A stretch of DNA of 64,000 nt from an uncultured Lachnospiraceae bacterium (GTDB taxonomy: Bacteria; Bacillota; Clostridia; Lachnospirales; Lachnospiraceae). The DNA lies in assembly GCA_910578335.1 (NCBI GenBank), contig CAJTPU010000009.1, positions 1 to 64,000 of the forward strand, written 5' to 3'. A model generated the notes under the pieces. That model was given only the letters and a program-made list of their open reading frames with translations, was not told the origin of the DNA and did not search any database. A program made the translations under genes and the position numbers. This document shows, piece after piece, positions 35,129-42,784 of this stretch. How positions within the stretch are numbered: the first letter of the stretch is position 1; every line of letters starts with the position of its first letter.

Positions 35129-36145
35129 ATGGCTATTTTGGTAACGGGAGGCGCCGGTTATATCGGCAGTCACACAGTGGTGGAGCTGCAGAATGCGGGC
35201 TATGACGTGGTGGTGGTGGATAACTTAAGCAATGCCAGCGAGGAGTCTTTAAAGCGCGTGGAGAAAATCACGGGAAAACCGGCGGCTTTTTATAAGGCGG
35301 ATATTTTGGACCGTGAGGCGCTGGAGGAGATTTTTACAAAGGAAAAAATCGAGACGGTGATTCACTTTGCGGGGCTGAAGGCGGTAGGCGAGTCCGTAGA
35401 GAAGCCATGGGAATATTACAACAACAATATTACCGGCACGCTCACCCTTGTGGATGTGATGCGAAAGCACAATGTAAAAAATATCATTTTTTCTTCGTCG
35501 GCTACGGTATACGGCACGCCGAAGCAGGTTCCGGTGACGGAGGATGCGCCTAAGGGCGAGTGTACCAATCCTTACGGCTGGACAAAGTCCATGCTGGAGC
35601 AGATTCTGACGGATATCCAGAAGGCAGATAATGAGTGGAATGTGATTCTGCTCCGTTATTTTAATCCCATCGGCGCACACAAGAGCGGAAGCATCGGAGA
35701 GAATCCCAATGGCATTCCCAACAATCTGATGCCCTATATTACGCAGGTTGCAGTCGGCAAGCTTAAAGAGCTTGGCGTCTTCGGGGATGATTACCCCACG
35801 CCGGACGGCACTTGTATCAGAGATTATATTCACGTGCTGGATTTGGCGTCGGGACATGTAAAGGCGCTGAAAAAGATAGAGGAAAAGGCGGGGCTGTGTA
35901 TCTACAATCTGGGAACCGGAATCGGTTACAGTGTACTTGATGTGATTCATAATTTTGAAGAAGCTACGGGCGTAAAGGTTCCCTATTCCATCAAGCCGCG
36001 CCGTGCGGGCGACATCCCCGAAAACTATTCCAATGCAGAAAAAGCGTACAGGGAGCTCGGCTGGAAGGCACAGTACGGCATAAAGGAAATGTGCGAAGAT
36101 TCCTGGAGATGGCAGAGTAAAAATCCGGAAGGATACGGAAAGTAG
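35129..36145 (+). CDS. galE: UDP-glucose 4-epimerase
   Basis: The 338-residue protein interconverts UDP-glucose and UDP-galactose with bound NAD. The N-terminal VTGGAGYIGSHTVVEL binds NAD. SSSATVYG near residue 124 and YGWTKSMLE near 149 give the catalytic serine, tyrosine and lysine, and RYFNPIGAHKSG follows. Length and motifs match GalE throughout. AGGAGG sits eight bases before the start. It is the second gene of a two-gene unit with the pyrophosphorylase and ends before an unusually long hairpin. Confidence 0.95.
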   Translation: MAILVTGGAGYIGSHTVVELQNAGYDVVVVDNLSNASEESLKRVEKITGKPAAFYKADILDREALEEIFTKEKIETVIHFAGLKAVGESVEKPWEYYNNNITGTLTLVDVMRKHNVKNIIFSSSATVYGTPKQVPVTEDAPKGECTNPYGWTKSMLEQILTDIQKADNEWNVILLRYFNPIGAHKSGSIGENPNGIPNNLMPYITQVAVGKLKELGVFGDDYPTPDGTCIRDYIHVLDLASGHVKALKKIEEKAGLCIYNLGTGIGYSVLDVIHNFEEATGVKVPYSIKPRRAGDIPENYSNAEKAYRELGWKAQYGIKEMCEDSWRWQSKNPEGYGK

Positions 36146-36157
36146 GCTTTTGTAAAT

Positions 36158-36221
36158 ACCCCCTCGTATCATAAGTTTACGGTCTGTTTTGACTGGCTGT
36201 AAACTTATGATACGAGGGGGT
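36158..36221. terminator. 23-bp perfect inverted repeat between galE and hemolysin III genes
   Basis: A 23-bp arm (36158-36180) and its exact complement (36199-36221) flank an 18-nt loop. The stem is far longer than a usual terminator. No real T-run follows on the + strand, only TTATTC, so it may be a two-way terminator or a small palindromic repeat element. Confidence 0.65.
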
Positions 36222-36302
36222 TATTCATGACAGTAAAAGACACGCAAAGCGCGGATTCCATTGCTTAAGATAACAGAAACAGCTTGGCTGAACCGGCGCG
36301 CC

Positions 36303-36953
36303 TCACGCTACATACAAATACATAAAGATGAAGTGACAGGCGCTTCCCGCGATACAAAAAAGATGAAAAATTTCGTGGGAGCCAAAGCCGGTATGCTTGG
36401 AGTTAAAGAGGGGAAGCTTCAGCGCATAAATGACGCCTCCCACCGTGTAAATCAATCCGCCGGACAAAAGCCAGAGGAAGCCGGAGAGAGGAAGCGTGCT
36501 GACGAGCTTTCCGAATACGAACACGCAGACCCAGCCCATCGCAATGTAGATGATGGAGGAAAACCATTTGGGGCAGTTAATCCATAAGGCTTTGACAAGC
36601 ATACCTGCGATGGCGATGCTCCAGACTACGGTGAGCAGGGTATAGCCTTCCCTGCCGCCCAGCACAATCAGGCATACGGGCGTATAGGAGCCTGCAATCA
36701 GGACGAAAATCATCATGTGGTCTATCTTGCGGAAAACCCGCAGCGACCTTCCGCTTACGTTGACAGAATGATACAGAGTGCTCGCGCCATAGAGCAGAAC
36801 CATGCTGAGCATAAAAATGCACATGGCGATAAAATGTCTGCCGCCTGCTTCCATGCCGGCTTTTATCAGAAGGGGAACTGCCGCAAAAAGCGCCATCATC
36901 ATGCCGATAAAGTGTGTAATTGCACTGCCGGGTTCTCGAATTGTAATATGCAT
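36303..36953 (-). CDS. Hemolysin III family (PAQR) membrane protein
   Basis: The 216-residue protein has seven predicted membrane helices. The PAQR/hemolysin III histidines occur in STLYHSV near residue 63, DHMMIFVLIAGSYTP near 80 and SHEIFHLFCIAGSACHF at the C-terminal end, a probable metal site. Bacterial members are annotated as hemolysins from Bacillus cereus data, but their natural role is unclear (a lipid hydrolase function is suggested for eukaryotic relatives). GGAGG lies seven bases before the ATG at 36953. It is convergent with galE and divergent from the next genes across a region with a 25-nt dyad. Confidence 0.9.
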   Translation of the reverse strand: MHITIREPGSAITHFIGMMMALFAAVPLLIKAGMEAGGRHFIAMCIFMLSMVLLYGASTLYHSVNVSGRSLRVFRKIDHMMIFVLIAGSYTPVCLIVLGGREGYTLLTVVWSIAIAGMLVKALWINCPKWFSSIIYIAMGWVCVFVFGKLVSTLPLSGFLWLLSGGLIYTVGGVIYALKLPLFNSKHTGFGSHEIFHLFCIAGSACHFIFMYLYVA

Positions 36954-37055
36954 AGGATTACCTCCAGTCTCAGGGCATTTTCTTTTATTTTTTGATACCC
37001 CGATTATTTTCTGCAAAAAATTCCAAATAATACATCGTAATAGAGAGAAAATGCA

Positions 37056-37080
37056 ATATGTAGTTTTGAAAACTACATAT
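37056..37080. promoter_or_regulatory. 25-nt perfect dyad in the divergent promoter region
   Basis: Two 12-bp arms around one central G (37056-37067 and 37069-37080) form a perfect palindrome of operator size, without a T-run. It overlaps a possible -35 (TTGAAA 37066-37071) reading towards the leucine-rich repeat gene and lies 100 bases upstream of the hemolysin III gene. It occupies the middle of the 334-nt gap 36954-37287. Confidence 0.55.
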
Positions 37081-37113
37081 TGGTTTAATACATACTACAA
37101 CACAAAGGGAGGT

Positions 37114-37215
37114 ATGTCAATAGAAAAAAATAAAAATGATAAATTGCCGCTTGCGCTGTATTTTGCGCCGCTTACGCCGTTTTCGGTCAAAAACCGTGTT
37201 CTTGTGATAAAATAA
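37114..37215 (+). CDS. Possible 33-residue peptide
   Basis: A short frame encodes a basic peptide beginning MSIEKNKNDKLPLALYF and ending NRVLVIK. GGGAGG stands only one base before the ATG, too close for efficient initiation. It lies between the palindromic dyad and the lipoprotein gene. It may be a leader or a chance frame; no family is known to me. Confidence 0.25.
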   Translation: MSIEKNKNDKLPLALYFAPLTPFSVKNRVLVIK

Positions 37216-37287
37216 CGCTGTGTGTGCGGCGGCTGTTTTGCTGCCTGTATGCAAAGAAGCAAAATGATGAACGGGAGGAACCAATAC

Positions 37288-38259
37288 ATGAAAGGAAAAA
37301 GAATTTTAAGTATTTTACTGGCGTGTCTTTTGACCGTGACTGTCGCTGCCTGCGGCGGGGAAAACGGAAAGGACGGGACAGAGGGTGTATCGCAGGGCGG
37401 ACAGGATGCATCGCAGGGAGGCGGTGACGAGCCGAAAGAGAGCGACACACAGTCCGTATGGGAGCCGGAACAGGAAGAACCGGCATTAGACTGGTCTGCC
37501 GTGGAATTTGCGCCGGAGGAGGATTTTGGTTTTTATGGAACGAAGGTTAGCGGAAGTGCGGGAGTTATGATTTCAGAATATCGGGGGGAAGGCGGCGTGG
37601 TAAAGATTCCCTCAACGCTCGGGGGCGAGCCTGTTATTATGATAGACAAAAATGTCTTCAGTGAATCGGGCGTGACGGATGTTTACTTTGAGGCGGAAGA
37701 ATTTGTTTATATTGAGCCGTATGCGTTTGCCGAATGCACTACATTAAACAGCGTTGTCATAAAGGGAAATGAAAAAACGGAGATTAGAGACCATGCATTT
37801 GCAGATTGCAGCAATCTGACCAGCGTTGTGTTTTCAGAAGAAATTGCAGAAATTTGGGAAGCTGTCTTTTGGGGTACGCCATGGCTGGAAAATAAGAAAC
37901 AGGAGACGCCGCTTGTGATTGTCAATCGCACCGTGATAGATGCGACGTTATGTACGGGAGACTTGGTCATACCGGATGGCGTCATGAAGATTGGCAGATA
38001 CGCTGCATGGGAAAACGAAAACATTACAAGCCTTACGGTTCCGGACAGCGTGGAGCGGATTGAGGTGGCGGCATTTGGAAAATGTACGAAGCTGACCCGT
38101 GTATCTTTGCCGGATAATATTCACACCATAGGCGGCGTGTACGGTTTTGCAGGTGATGAGGATATTGTTATTACCCACATGGGAACAGAATATACCTATG
38201 AACAACTGGAAGAGCTGGATAATAAGATTTGGATGGCGCATCTCAACAGTCTTCCTTAA
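37288..38259 (+). CDS. Leucine-rich repeat (BspA-like) lipoprotein
   Basis: The 323-residue protein has a lipoprotein signal peptide with lipobox VTVAAC (cysteine near residue 21). A low-complexity acidic and Gly-rich linker (to about residue 65) leads to BspA-type leucine-rich repeats of the LRR_5 class. These include YIEPYAFAECTTLNSVVIKG, IRDHAFADCSNLTSVVF and IEVAAFGKCTKLTRVSLP, roughly 23 residues each. Such proteins face outside and bind host or bacterial partners. GGGAGG precedes the ATG at 37288 by nine bases. The last 17 bases overlap the convergent small gene. Confidence 0.85.
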   Translation: MKGKRILSILLACLLTVTVAACGGENGKDGTEGVSQGGQDASQGGGDEPKESDTQSVWEPEQEEPALDWSAVEFAPEEDFGFYGTKVSGSAGVMISEYRGEGGVVKIPSTLGGEPVIMIDKNVFSESGVTDVYFEAEEFVYIEPYAFAECTTLNSVVIKGNEKTEIRDHAFADCSNLTSVVFSEEIAEIWEAVFWGTPWLENKKQETPLVIVNRTVIDATLCTGDLVIPDGVMKIGRYAAWENENITSLTVPDSVERIEVAAFGKCTKLTRVSLPDNIHTIGGVYGFAGDEDIVITHMGTEYTYEQLEELDNKIWMAHLNSLP

Positions 38260-38512
38260 TCACATGGATTTCCAGATAATCGAAATCGACAGACTCGATA
38301 AAATTATCCTGTGTAAAGCGCGCCTTGCTGTGACGCTTAAATTCCTTTATGGTGGCGTCCAGCCAGATGGGCTTGCCCAAATCGAACCGGCAGCAGATTT
38401 CATCCAGCGCATGAAATACCTTGTGCGTGCGGGTGTCATCGCTGTCGTCTTCGATGACGGTATCCGCTATCATACGATTGTCTTTAAAAATTTTAGCCCA
38501 CAAACGAAACAT
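38243..38512 (-). CDS. Hypothetical small conserved protein
   Basis: The 89-residue protein begins MFRLWAKIFKDNRMIADTVI and contains an acidic patch (EDDSDDTRTHKVFHALDEIC) and the segment LGKPIWLDATIKEFKRH. It is soluble, with no signal peptide. I recall similar short proteins as conserved hypothetical genes of Clostridia, but no function. An upstream start 105 bases earlier is in frame but lies in the promoter area. AAAGGA is about 11 bases upstream. It overlaps the end of the leucine-rich repeat gene. Confidence 0.65.
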   Translation of the reverse strand: MFRLWAKIFKDNRMIADTVIEDDSDDTRTHKVFHALDEICCRFDLGKPIWLDATIKEFKRHSKARFTQDNFIESVDFDYLEIHVIKEDC

Positions 38513-38661
38513 ATTTTTCGAAGTCCTTTCTAAAGCAACAAAATATGGCTGTCTTTTTGTTATAATAGCATAATAGCAGAAAAAGCTTTCTCTGTCACGT
38601 CCGCATAAAGATATCATAATTCACATAAAATCTTAAAAATATGTTAAATCATTGTATAAAA

Positions 38662-38690
38662 TGTACAAACCCTTGAAAATGTGCTATACT
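38662..38690 (+). promoter_or_regulatory. Promoter of the alarmone synthetase gene
   Basis: TGTACA (38662-38667) and TATACT (38685-38690) are separated by 17 bp, about 36 bases before the start codon. Confidence 0.55.
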
Positions 38691-38726
38691 GTTTTAGGAG
38701 GGGGGAGCAAAGGAGAAGGTTTTGTT

Positions 38727-39383
38727 ATGGAATGGAGCGAATGTGAATACAAGGACAATGGCATTGACAGTTGGAATGAAGTGAACCTGATTTACAGCGC
38801 GGCACTGAAGCAGGTACAGACGAAGATGGAAGTCCTGAACGACGAGTTTCAGCATGTACACAGGTACAACCCCATTGAGCATATCAAATCGCGGATTAAG
38901 ACGCCGGAGAGCATTGTAAAAAAACTAAAGCGCGGAGGCTATGAATCCACGATTGAAAATATGATAAAGCATGTCAATGATATTGCGGGAATACGGATTA
39001 TTTGTTCTTTTACCTCGGATATTTACCGTATTGCGGAGATGATTGGAGAGCAGAAGGATATTAAAATTCTGTGTATTAAGGACTACATTACATACCCGAA
39101 GGCGAGCGGCTACAAGAGCTATCATATGCTGGTATCAGTGCCGGTGTATCTCTCTAACAAGATGGTCGCAACCAAGGTGGAGATACAGATTCGGACAGTC
39201 GCCATGGATTTCTGGGCGAGCTTAGAGCACAAGATGCACTACAAATTTGAGGGGGATGCGCCGGAGCATATCAAGGCAAAGCTGATAGAATGTGCCAAGA
39301 TGGTGTCGGATTTGGATGCCAGAATGCTTTCGCTGAATGAAGAAATCTCCAGCCTGAGTACCCAGCAGGAGGTCTATTCATAA
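38727..39383 (+). CDS. GTP pyrophosphokinase family protein (small alarmone synthetase)
   Basis: The 218-residue protein consists of a RelA/SpoT synthetase domain without hydrolase or regulatory domains, as in RelQ/RelP-type small alarmone synthetases. Motifs are RIKTPESIVKKLKRGGYES near residues 56-74, NDIAGIRIICSFTSDIYRIA near 85-105, YPKASGYKSYHMLVSVP near 130 and VEIQIRTVAMDFWASLEHKM near 160-180. The glutamate-containing V-E-I-Q-I-R-T segment is catalytic. It would make (p)ppGpp from GTP or GDP under stress. It is transcribed alone; an upstream in-frame ATG lies before the promoter. Confidence 0.92.
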   Translation: MEWSECEYKDNGIDSWNEVNLIYSAALKQVQTKMEVLNDEFQHVHRYNPIEHIKSRIKTPESIVKKLKRGGYESTIENMIKHVNDIAGIRIICSFTSDIYRIAEMIGEQKDIKILCIKDYITYPKASGYKSYHMLVSVPVYLSNKMVATKVEIQIRTVAMDFWASLEHKMHYKFEGDAPEHIKAKLIECAKMVSDLDARMLSLNEEISSLSTQQEVYS

Positions 39384-39457
39384 GGCTGCCGTGCCGGCTG
39401 TTTGTCTTAATTTTTGTGCACGGACTGCCTGTTTAAAAAGGAAATGATTTTACGGAT

Positions 39458-39505
39458 TTGCCGGGACTTTTGCGTCAGTTTTGCGCAGAGGTTCCGGCAA
39501 GTTTT
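39458..39505 (+). terminator. Terminator-like hairpin after the alarmone synthetase gene
   Basis: A 10-bp stem with one G:T pair (TTGCCGGGAC 39458-39467, GTTCCGGCAA 39491-39500) is followed by GTTTTG. Confidence 0.55.
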
Positions 39506-39540
39506 GTATCATTTTATGGTAATTGTATAAAATGAGGAGT

Positions 39541-39570
39541 GCCCCGATACATTACTGTACCGGGGCTATT
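39541..39570 (+). terminator. GC-rich hairpin in the 39.5 kb intergenic region
   Basis: GCCCCG (39541-39546) pairs with CGGGGC (39561-39566) and three further base pairs lie inside. The tail TATTATG is poor for termination. Confidence 0.4.
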
Positions 39571-39869
39571 ATGAAAAAATTTATCTATGTGTGCAATGGA
39601 AGTTTACATCTGCTACAAGTGATAGTATACCAATTAATTGTGAACAGATTATGAATAAGGTGTAAAAAAATAGTAAAAGTTGCAATAGGAAAGGGTGCGG
39701 CGAGGAAAGAAACTATACAATGTGCACAAAAAGCAAGCGCCTTTGTTTTGTGTTGTTTTTTGTAAAGAAAAATGATAGAATATAAATGATAGAAACTAAT
39801 TTATGTGATACATTCAATATTTTCCCGGTGGGATACGAAAGTGGTAAGGACATGTTTGGAGGAAAGTGG

Positions 39870-40766
39870 ATGGATACGTTTATGGATAAGCTGGCGCAGA
39901 GACTGAATGCCCAGGAAATCATCAAAGCCAACACGGCGGCGGAAGCAGCAGAGTTATCCCGTTTAAAGGAGCAGAATGCGTTATATGAAGAGGTTCTGCG
40001 TCAGGTCAGGGAAGAAGGAGAAAAGGGTGCGCTGCATATACAGAGACTGGAGCAGGGCGCTGTCCGCTCCATGCAGAATGCAGAGCGCATGGAGGAGGAA
40101 CTGGACAGGCTGGAGCAGAGTGCCGACAAGCTTGGCAGAAGCGTGCTGCGGACGGAGCAGAATACGGAAAAATTCGAAATAAACGCGGCAAAGGTGGAAG
40201 GCAGCGCAGAGCAGTTTGCACAGAACGCGGATAAAATTACACAGAGCTTTGCTGCGGCAGAACAAAATGCGGCGAAGCTTGCGGCGGCTGTGGCAAAGGC
40301 TGAGCAGGGCAGCGTGCGGCTGGAGCAAAATGCAGCGCAGGTAGAGCACGGTGCGGCGAAGCTTGCGGAGATTGCGGCGAGGACGGAGCAGGGCGTTGAC
40401 AGGCTGGAACAAAATGCGGCAAAGACAGAAGCCCTGATAGAGAATGGCATGGCGAAGCTTGCGGAAATGCAGGCGGCAGGACAGAATACGGAAGAGCTGA
40501 ATGCTCTGCTGGCTGCACTGAAGGAGGCACAGGCGGAGCGGTTTGACCAGCTTGCAGAGCATATGCACAAAGAGAGCGTGAAGGTATACCGCAATGTACA
40601 GGCAGTGGTAGTGGACGGGAATGCAAAACAGGAGGAGGCGTCAGGCAAGAATGCTTCTTCCGTGTCCGGCAAACTGGGTGCGGTGCTGGGCATTTCCCTT
40701 GTGGCGCTTTTGGTGTCGGCGGCAGGGCTTGCGTTTCAGGTACTGGTATATCTAAACATTATTTAG
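39870..40766 (+). CDS. Heptad-repeat coiled-coil protein with C-terminal membrane anchor
   Basis: The 298-residue protein is dominated by about twenty consecutive seven-residue units such as EQNAAKL, EQNTEKF, EINAAKV, AQNADKI, EQGSVRL and EHGAAKL (about residues 60-200). These predict one uninterrupted coiled coil of roughly 20 nm. A second helical part (LLAALKEAQAERFDQLAEHM) leads to a single hydrophobic helix at the extreme C-terminus (GAVLGISLVALLVSAAGLAF), so it is tail-anchored with its bulk in the cytoplasm. GGAGG stands seven bases before the ATG at 39870; an earlier in-frame ATG is less suitable. The pattern resembles the signalling rods of chemoreceptors or laminar apolipoprotein-like repeats, but no family is recognised. 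Confidence 0.75.
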   Translation: MDTFMDKLAQRLNAQEIIKANTAAEAAELSRLKEQNALYEEVLRQVREEGEKGALHIQRLEQGAVRSMQNAERMEEELDRLEQSADKLGRSVLRTEQNTEKFEINAAKVEGSAEQFAQNADKITQSFAAAEQNAAKLAAAVAKAEQGSVRLEQNAAQVEHGAAKLAEIAARTEQGVDRLEQNAAKTEALIENGMAKLAEMQAAGQNTEELNALLAALKEAQAERFDQLAEHMHKESVKVYRNVQAVVVDGNAKQEEASGKNASSVSGKLGAVLGISLVALLVSAAGLAFQVLVYLNII

Positions 40767-40829
40767 AAGGTAGAGTTGATATTGGGTTCGCGTGTCTGCG
40801 CGAAAAATATGCAGGCGTGGAGGGATGCT

Positions 40830-41393
40830 TTGGGAAAGCAGCTTTGGAAGCCCGGCAATATGCTCTATCCGCTTCCGGTGGTTATGGTGAGCGTTGCGGG
40901 CTTACATGGAGAACAGAATATTATTACAATTGCATGGGCGGGGACTGTGTGCAGTGAACCGCCCATGGTGTCCATATCGGTGCGTCCTGAGAGATATTCC
41001 TATGGACTGCTGCGGGAGACGGGAGAATTTGTTGTGAATCTGACGACAAGGGAGCTTGCGTTTGCCACCGATTATTGCGGTGTGAAGAGCGGCAGGGATG
41101 TGAACAAATTTGAGAAGATGCACCTGACGCCGCTGCCCGGCGAGATAGTAAAAGCGCCGCTGATTGCGGAGAGCCCGGTCAATATCGAGTGCCGTGTGGT
41201 GCGGGTAGAGCCTCTTGGCAGCCATGACATGTTTTTGGCTGAAGTAGTGGCGGTACATGCGGACGAAAAATATATGGATGAAAACAACAAATTTCATTTA
41301 GAAAAGGCGGAGCCCATTGTGTACTCCCATGGCGCATATCTTGCGGCGGGAGCACTTTTGGGGACCTTTGGCTACAGTGTCAGAAAAAAATAG
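40830..41393 (+). CDS. Flavin reductase family protein
   Basis: The 187-residue protein matches flavin reductase-like (FMN-binding split-barrel) proteins common in anaerobes. Its N-terminus is GKQLWKPGNMLYPLPVVMVS. ITIAWAGTVCSEPPMVSIS near residue 35 and EFVVNLTTRELAFATDYCGV near 70 build the FMN site, and SHDMFLAEVVAVHADEKYM closes the domain. The start is called as TTG at 40830 because GGAGGG lies five bases upstream and this is where the family N-terminus begins. The first in-frame ATG (40809) has no binding site, and another TTG (40776) is possible. The stop lies inside the shared palindromic terminator. Confidence 0.85.
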   Translation: MGKQLWKPGNMLYPLPVVMVSVAGLHGEQNIITIAWAGTVCSEPPMVSISVRPERYSYGLLRETGEFVVNLTTRELAFATDYCGVKSGRDVNKFEKMHLTPLPGEIVKAPLIAESPVNIECRVVRVEPLGSHDMFLAEVVAVHADEKYMDENNKFHLEKAEPIVYSHGAYLAAGALLGTFGYSVRKK

Positions 41394-41413
41394 GGAGCGC
41401 TCCCTATTTTTTT
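41384..41413. terminator. Shared bidirectional terminator containing both convergent stop codons
   Basis: A 30-nt perfect palindrome, with A7, TAGGGAGC and its complement GCTCCCTA followed by T7, terminates both the flavin reductase gene and dinB. The TAG stop codons of both genes (41391-41393 and 41404-41406 on the other strand) are part of it. Confidence 0.92.
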
Positions 41414-42642
41414 GTGTCCGGATTACAGGGAGTGTCTTTATCCGGCGGCGGGAGAAGGCTGCCCCTGACAACTGCGCCTTGCCCGTATTTGTTCCGTATG
41501 GAATCGAGGGCGGCGTCCAGCTTCTTTTGTTTTTCGGTTTCCGGCGTCTTGACATTCAGGTCGAAGAGCGAGAGCTGGACAGGCTCGTCTGCCGGAACAA
41601 GTTTGGAGGTGCGAATTCCCAAAAGCCGGATAGGAGTGCCGTCCCAGAGAGCGTCAAAAAGAGAAAGCGCGGTCTGATAGATGGTCTCCGTGGAGGCGGA
41701 CGGTGCCGCCAAAACGGTCTGGTGGGAGACGGAACGAAAATTGTTGTACTTGATTTCTACACAGACAAGCCCGGCTGCTTCCTTGAAGGAGCGCAGGCTC
41801 GTGCTGACGGATTCCGTAAGGGCGAGCAGGAAGCGGGCGGCTTCTTTTCTGTCGGTGACATCATGGCTCAGGGTGGTGGAGTTGCCGACGCCTTTTCTTT
41901 TCACCGGCTGGCGGAGCACGACGGAATCATCGATGCCGTTGGCATAATTCCATAAAAGCATACCGTGGCTTTTTAAATGAGAGGATACAATAGCGGGATT
42001 TGCCTTTGCCAAATCGCCAATGGTAATGATTCCCAGCTTCTGTAAGGTATTGACACTGGAATGTCCGCACATAAATAAAGAGGAGACAGGAAGCTGCCAC
42101 AGCTTTTTTTCAATTTCGTGGGAGTACAGGGTATGCACCAGGTTGGGCTTTTTGAAATCGGACGCCATCTTGGCAAGCACCTTTTTGTCGGAAATGCCAA
42201 TATTGACCGTAAAGCCAAAGCGTGAGCAGATTTCATCCTTGATGGCGGCAGCGGCAGTCTCGGGCGAGGGATAAAGGTGTGCGATGGAGGTGAAATCCAT
42301 GTAACACTCGTCTATGCTTGCCTGCTCGATGTCAGGGGAAATGTCGGATAGATACTGCATCAGGGCGCGGCTTTTTTCCTCGTACAGACTATGGTCCGGC
42401 GGCACTATGGTAAGCTGGGGGCATTTGCGCACGGCGTTTGCCACGGGCTCTCCGGTGGTGATGCCATACGCTTTGGCAGGAATGGACTTGGCGAGCACGA
42501 CGCCGTGCCGCTTGCTGATATCGCCGCCGATAATGGCGGGGATTTGGCGCAGGTCAACAGTATCTCCCGCGGCAAGCCGTTCAAGAGCCGTCCAGCTTAA
42601 ATATGCAGAATTGACGTCAATATGAAAAATAATCTGCTCCAT
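41404..42642 (-). CDS. dinB: DNA polymerase IV (Y family)
   Basis: The 412-residue protein is a Y-family translesion polymerase. The metal ligands are D9 in FHIDVNSAYLSW and D111-E112 in ASIDECYMD. GISDKKVLAKMASDFKKPN is the palm/thumb border, and the little-finger domain occupies about residues 240-350. A beta-clamp-binding peptide QLSLFD stands near the C-terminus. It copies damaged DNA with low fidelity. No SOS box can be called with certainty upstream. It is convergent with the flavin reductase gene and divergent from the M23 peptidase gene. The C-terminal tail after the clamp motif is Lys- and Pro-rich. Confidence 0.92.
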   Translation of the reverse strand: MEQIIFHIDVNSAYLSWTALERLAAGDTVDLRQIPAIIGGDISKRHGVVLAKSIPAKAYGITTGEPVANAVRKCPQLTIVPPDHSLYEEKSRALMQYLSDISPDIEQASIDECYMDFTSIAHLYPSPETAAAAIKDEICSRFGFTVNIGISDKKVLAKMASDFKKPNLVHTLYSHEIEKKLWQLPVSSLFMCGHSSVNTLQKLGIITIGDLAKANPAIVSSHLKSHGMLLWNYANGIDDSVVLRQPVKRKGVGNSTTLSHDVTDRKEAARFLLALTESVSTSLRSFKEAAGLVCVEIKYNNFRSVSHQTVLAAPSASTETIYQTALSLFDALWDGTPIRLLGIRTSKLVPADEPVQLSLFDLNVKTPETEKQKKLDAALDSIRNKYGQGAVVRGSLLPPPDKDTPCNPDTKK

Positions 42643-42784
42643 GAAAGTCTCCGTTTTTTGAATGAAATCGACAATAATATTATATCCATATCAACAATTT
42701 CTTTACAACTAAAAAAAATGCTGTTAGAATGAATTTGTCGATTGTTACAAAATTGTGAACTAAAAGAAAGAATCCTGGAAAATT

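Larger units (their letters stand above)
39384..39869 (+). other. 486-nt intergenic region
   Basis: No gene is supported. A 40-codon open frame from 39530 lacks a ribosome binding site. The region holds two hairpins listed separately (39458-39500 and 39541-39566). A likely promoter for the next gene lies near 39755-39800 (TTTGTA with TATAAA around the run AATGATAGAATATAAATGA). Confidence 0.45.

Noticed and set aside
39530..39650. 40-codon frame in the 39.5 kb intergenic region
   Set aside because: No ribosome binding site, and it covers a hairpin.
40001..40693. 230-codon minus-strand frame opposite the heptad-repeat gene
   Set aside because: Ser/Ala/Cys-rich mirror of the repetitive codons; no initiation site; the plus-strand frame has GGAGG and a logical membrane anchor.
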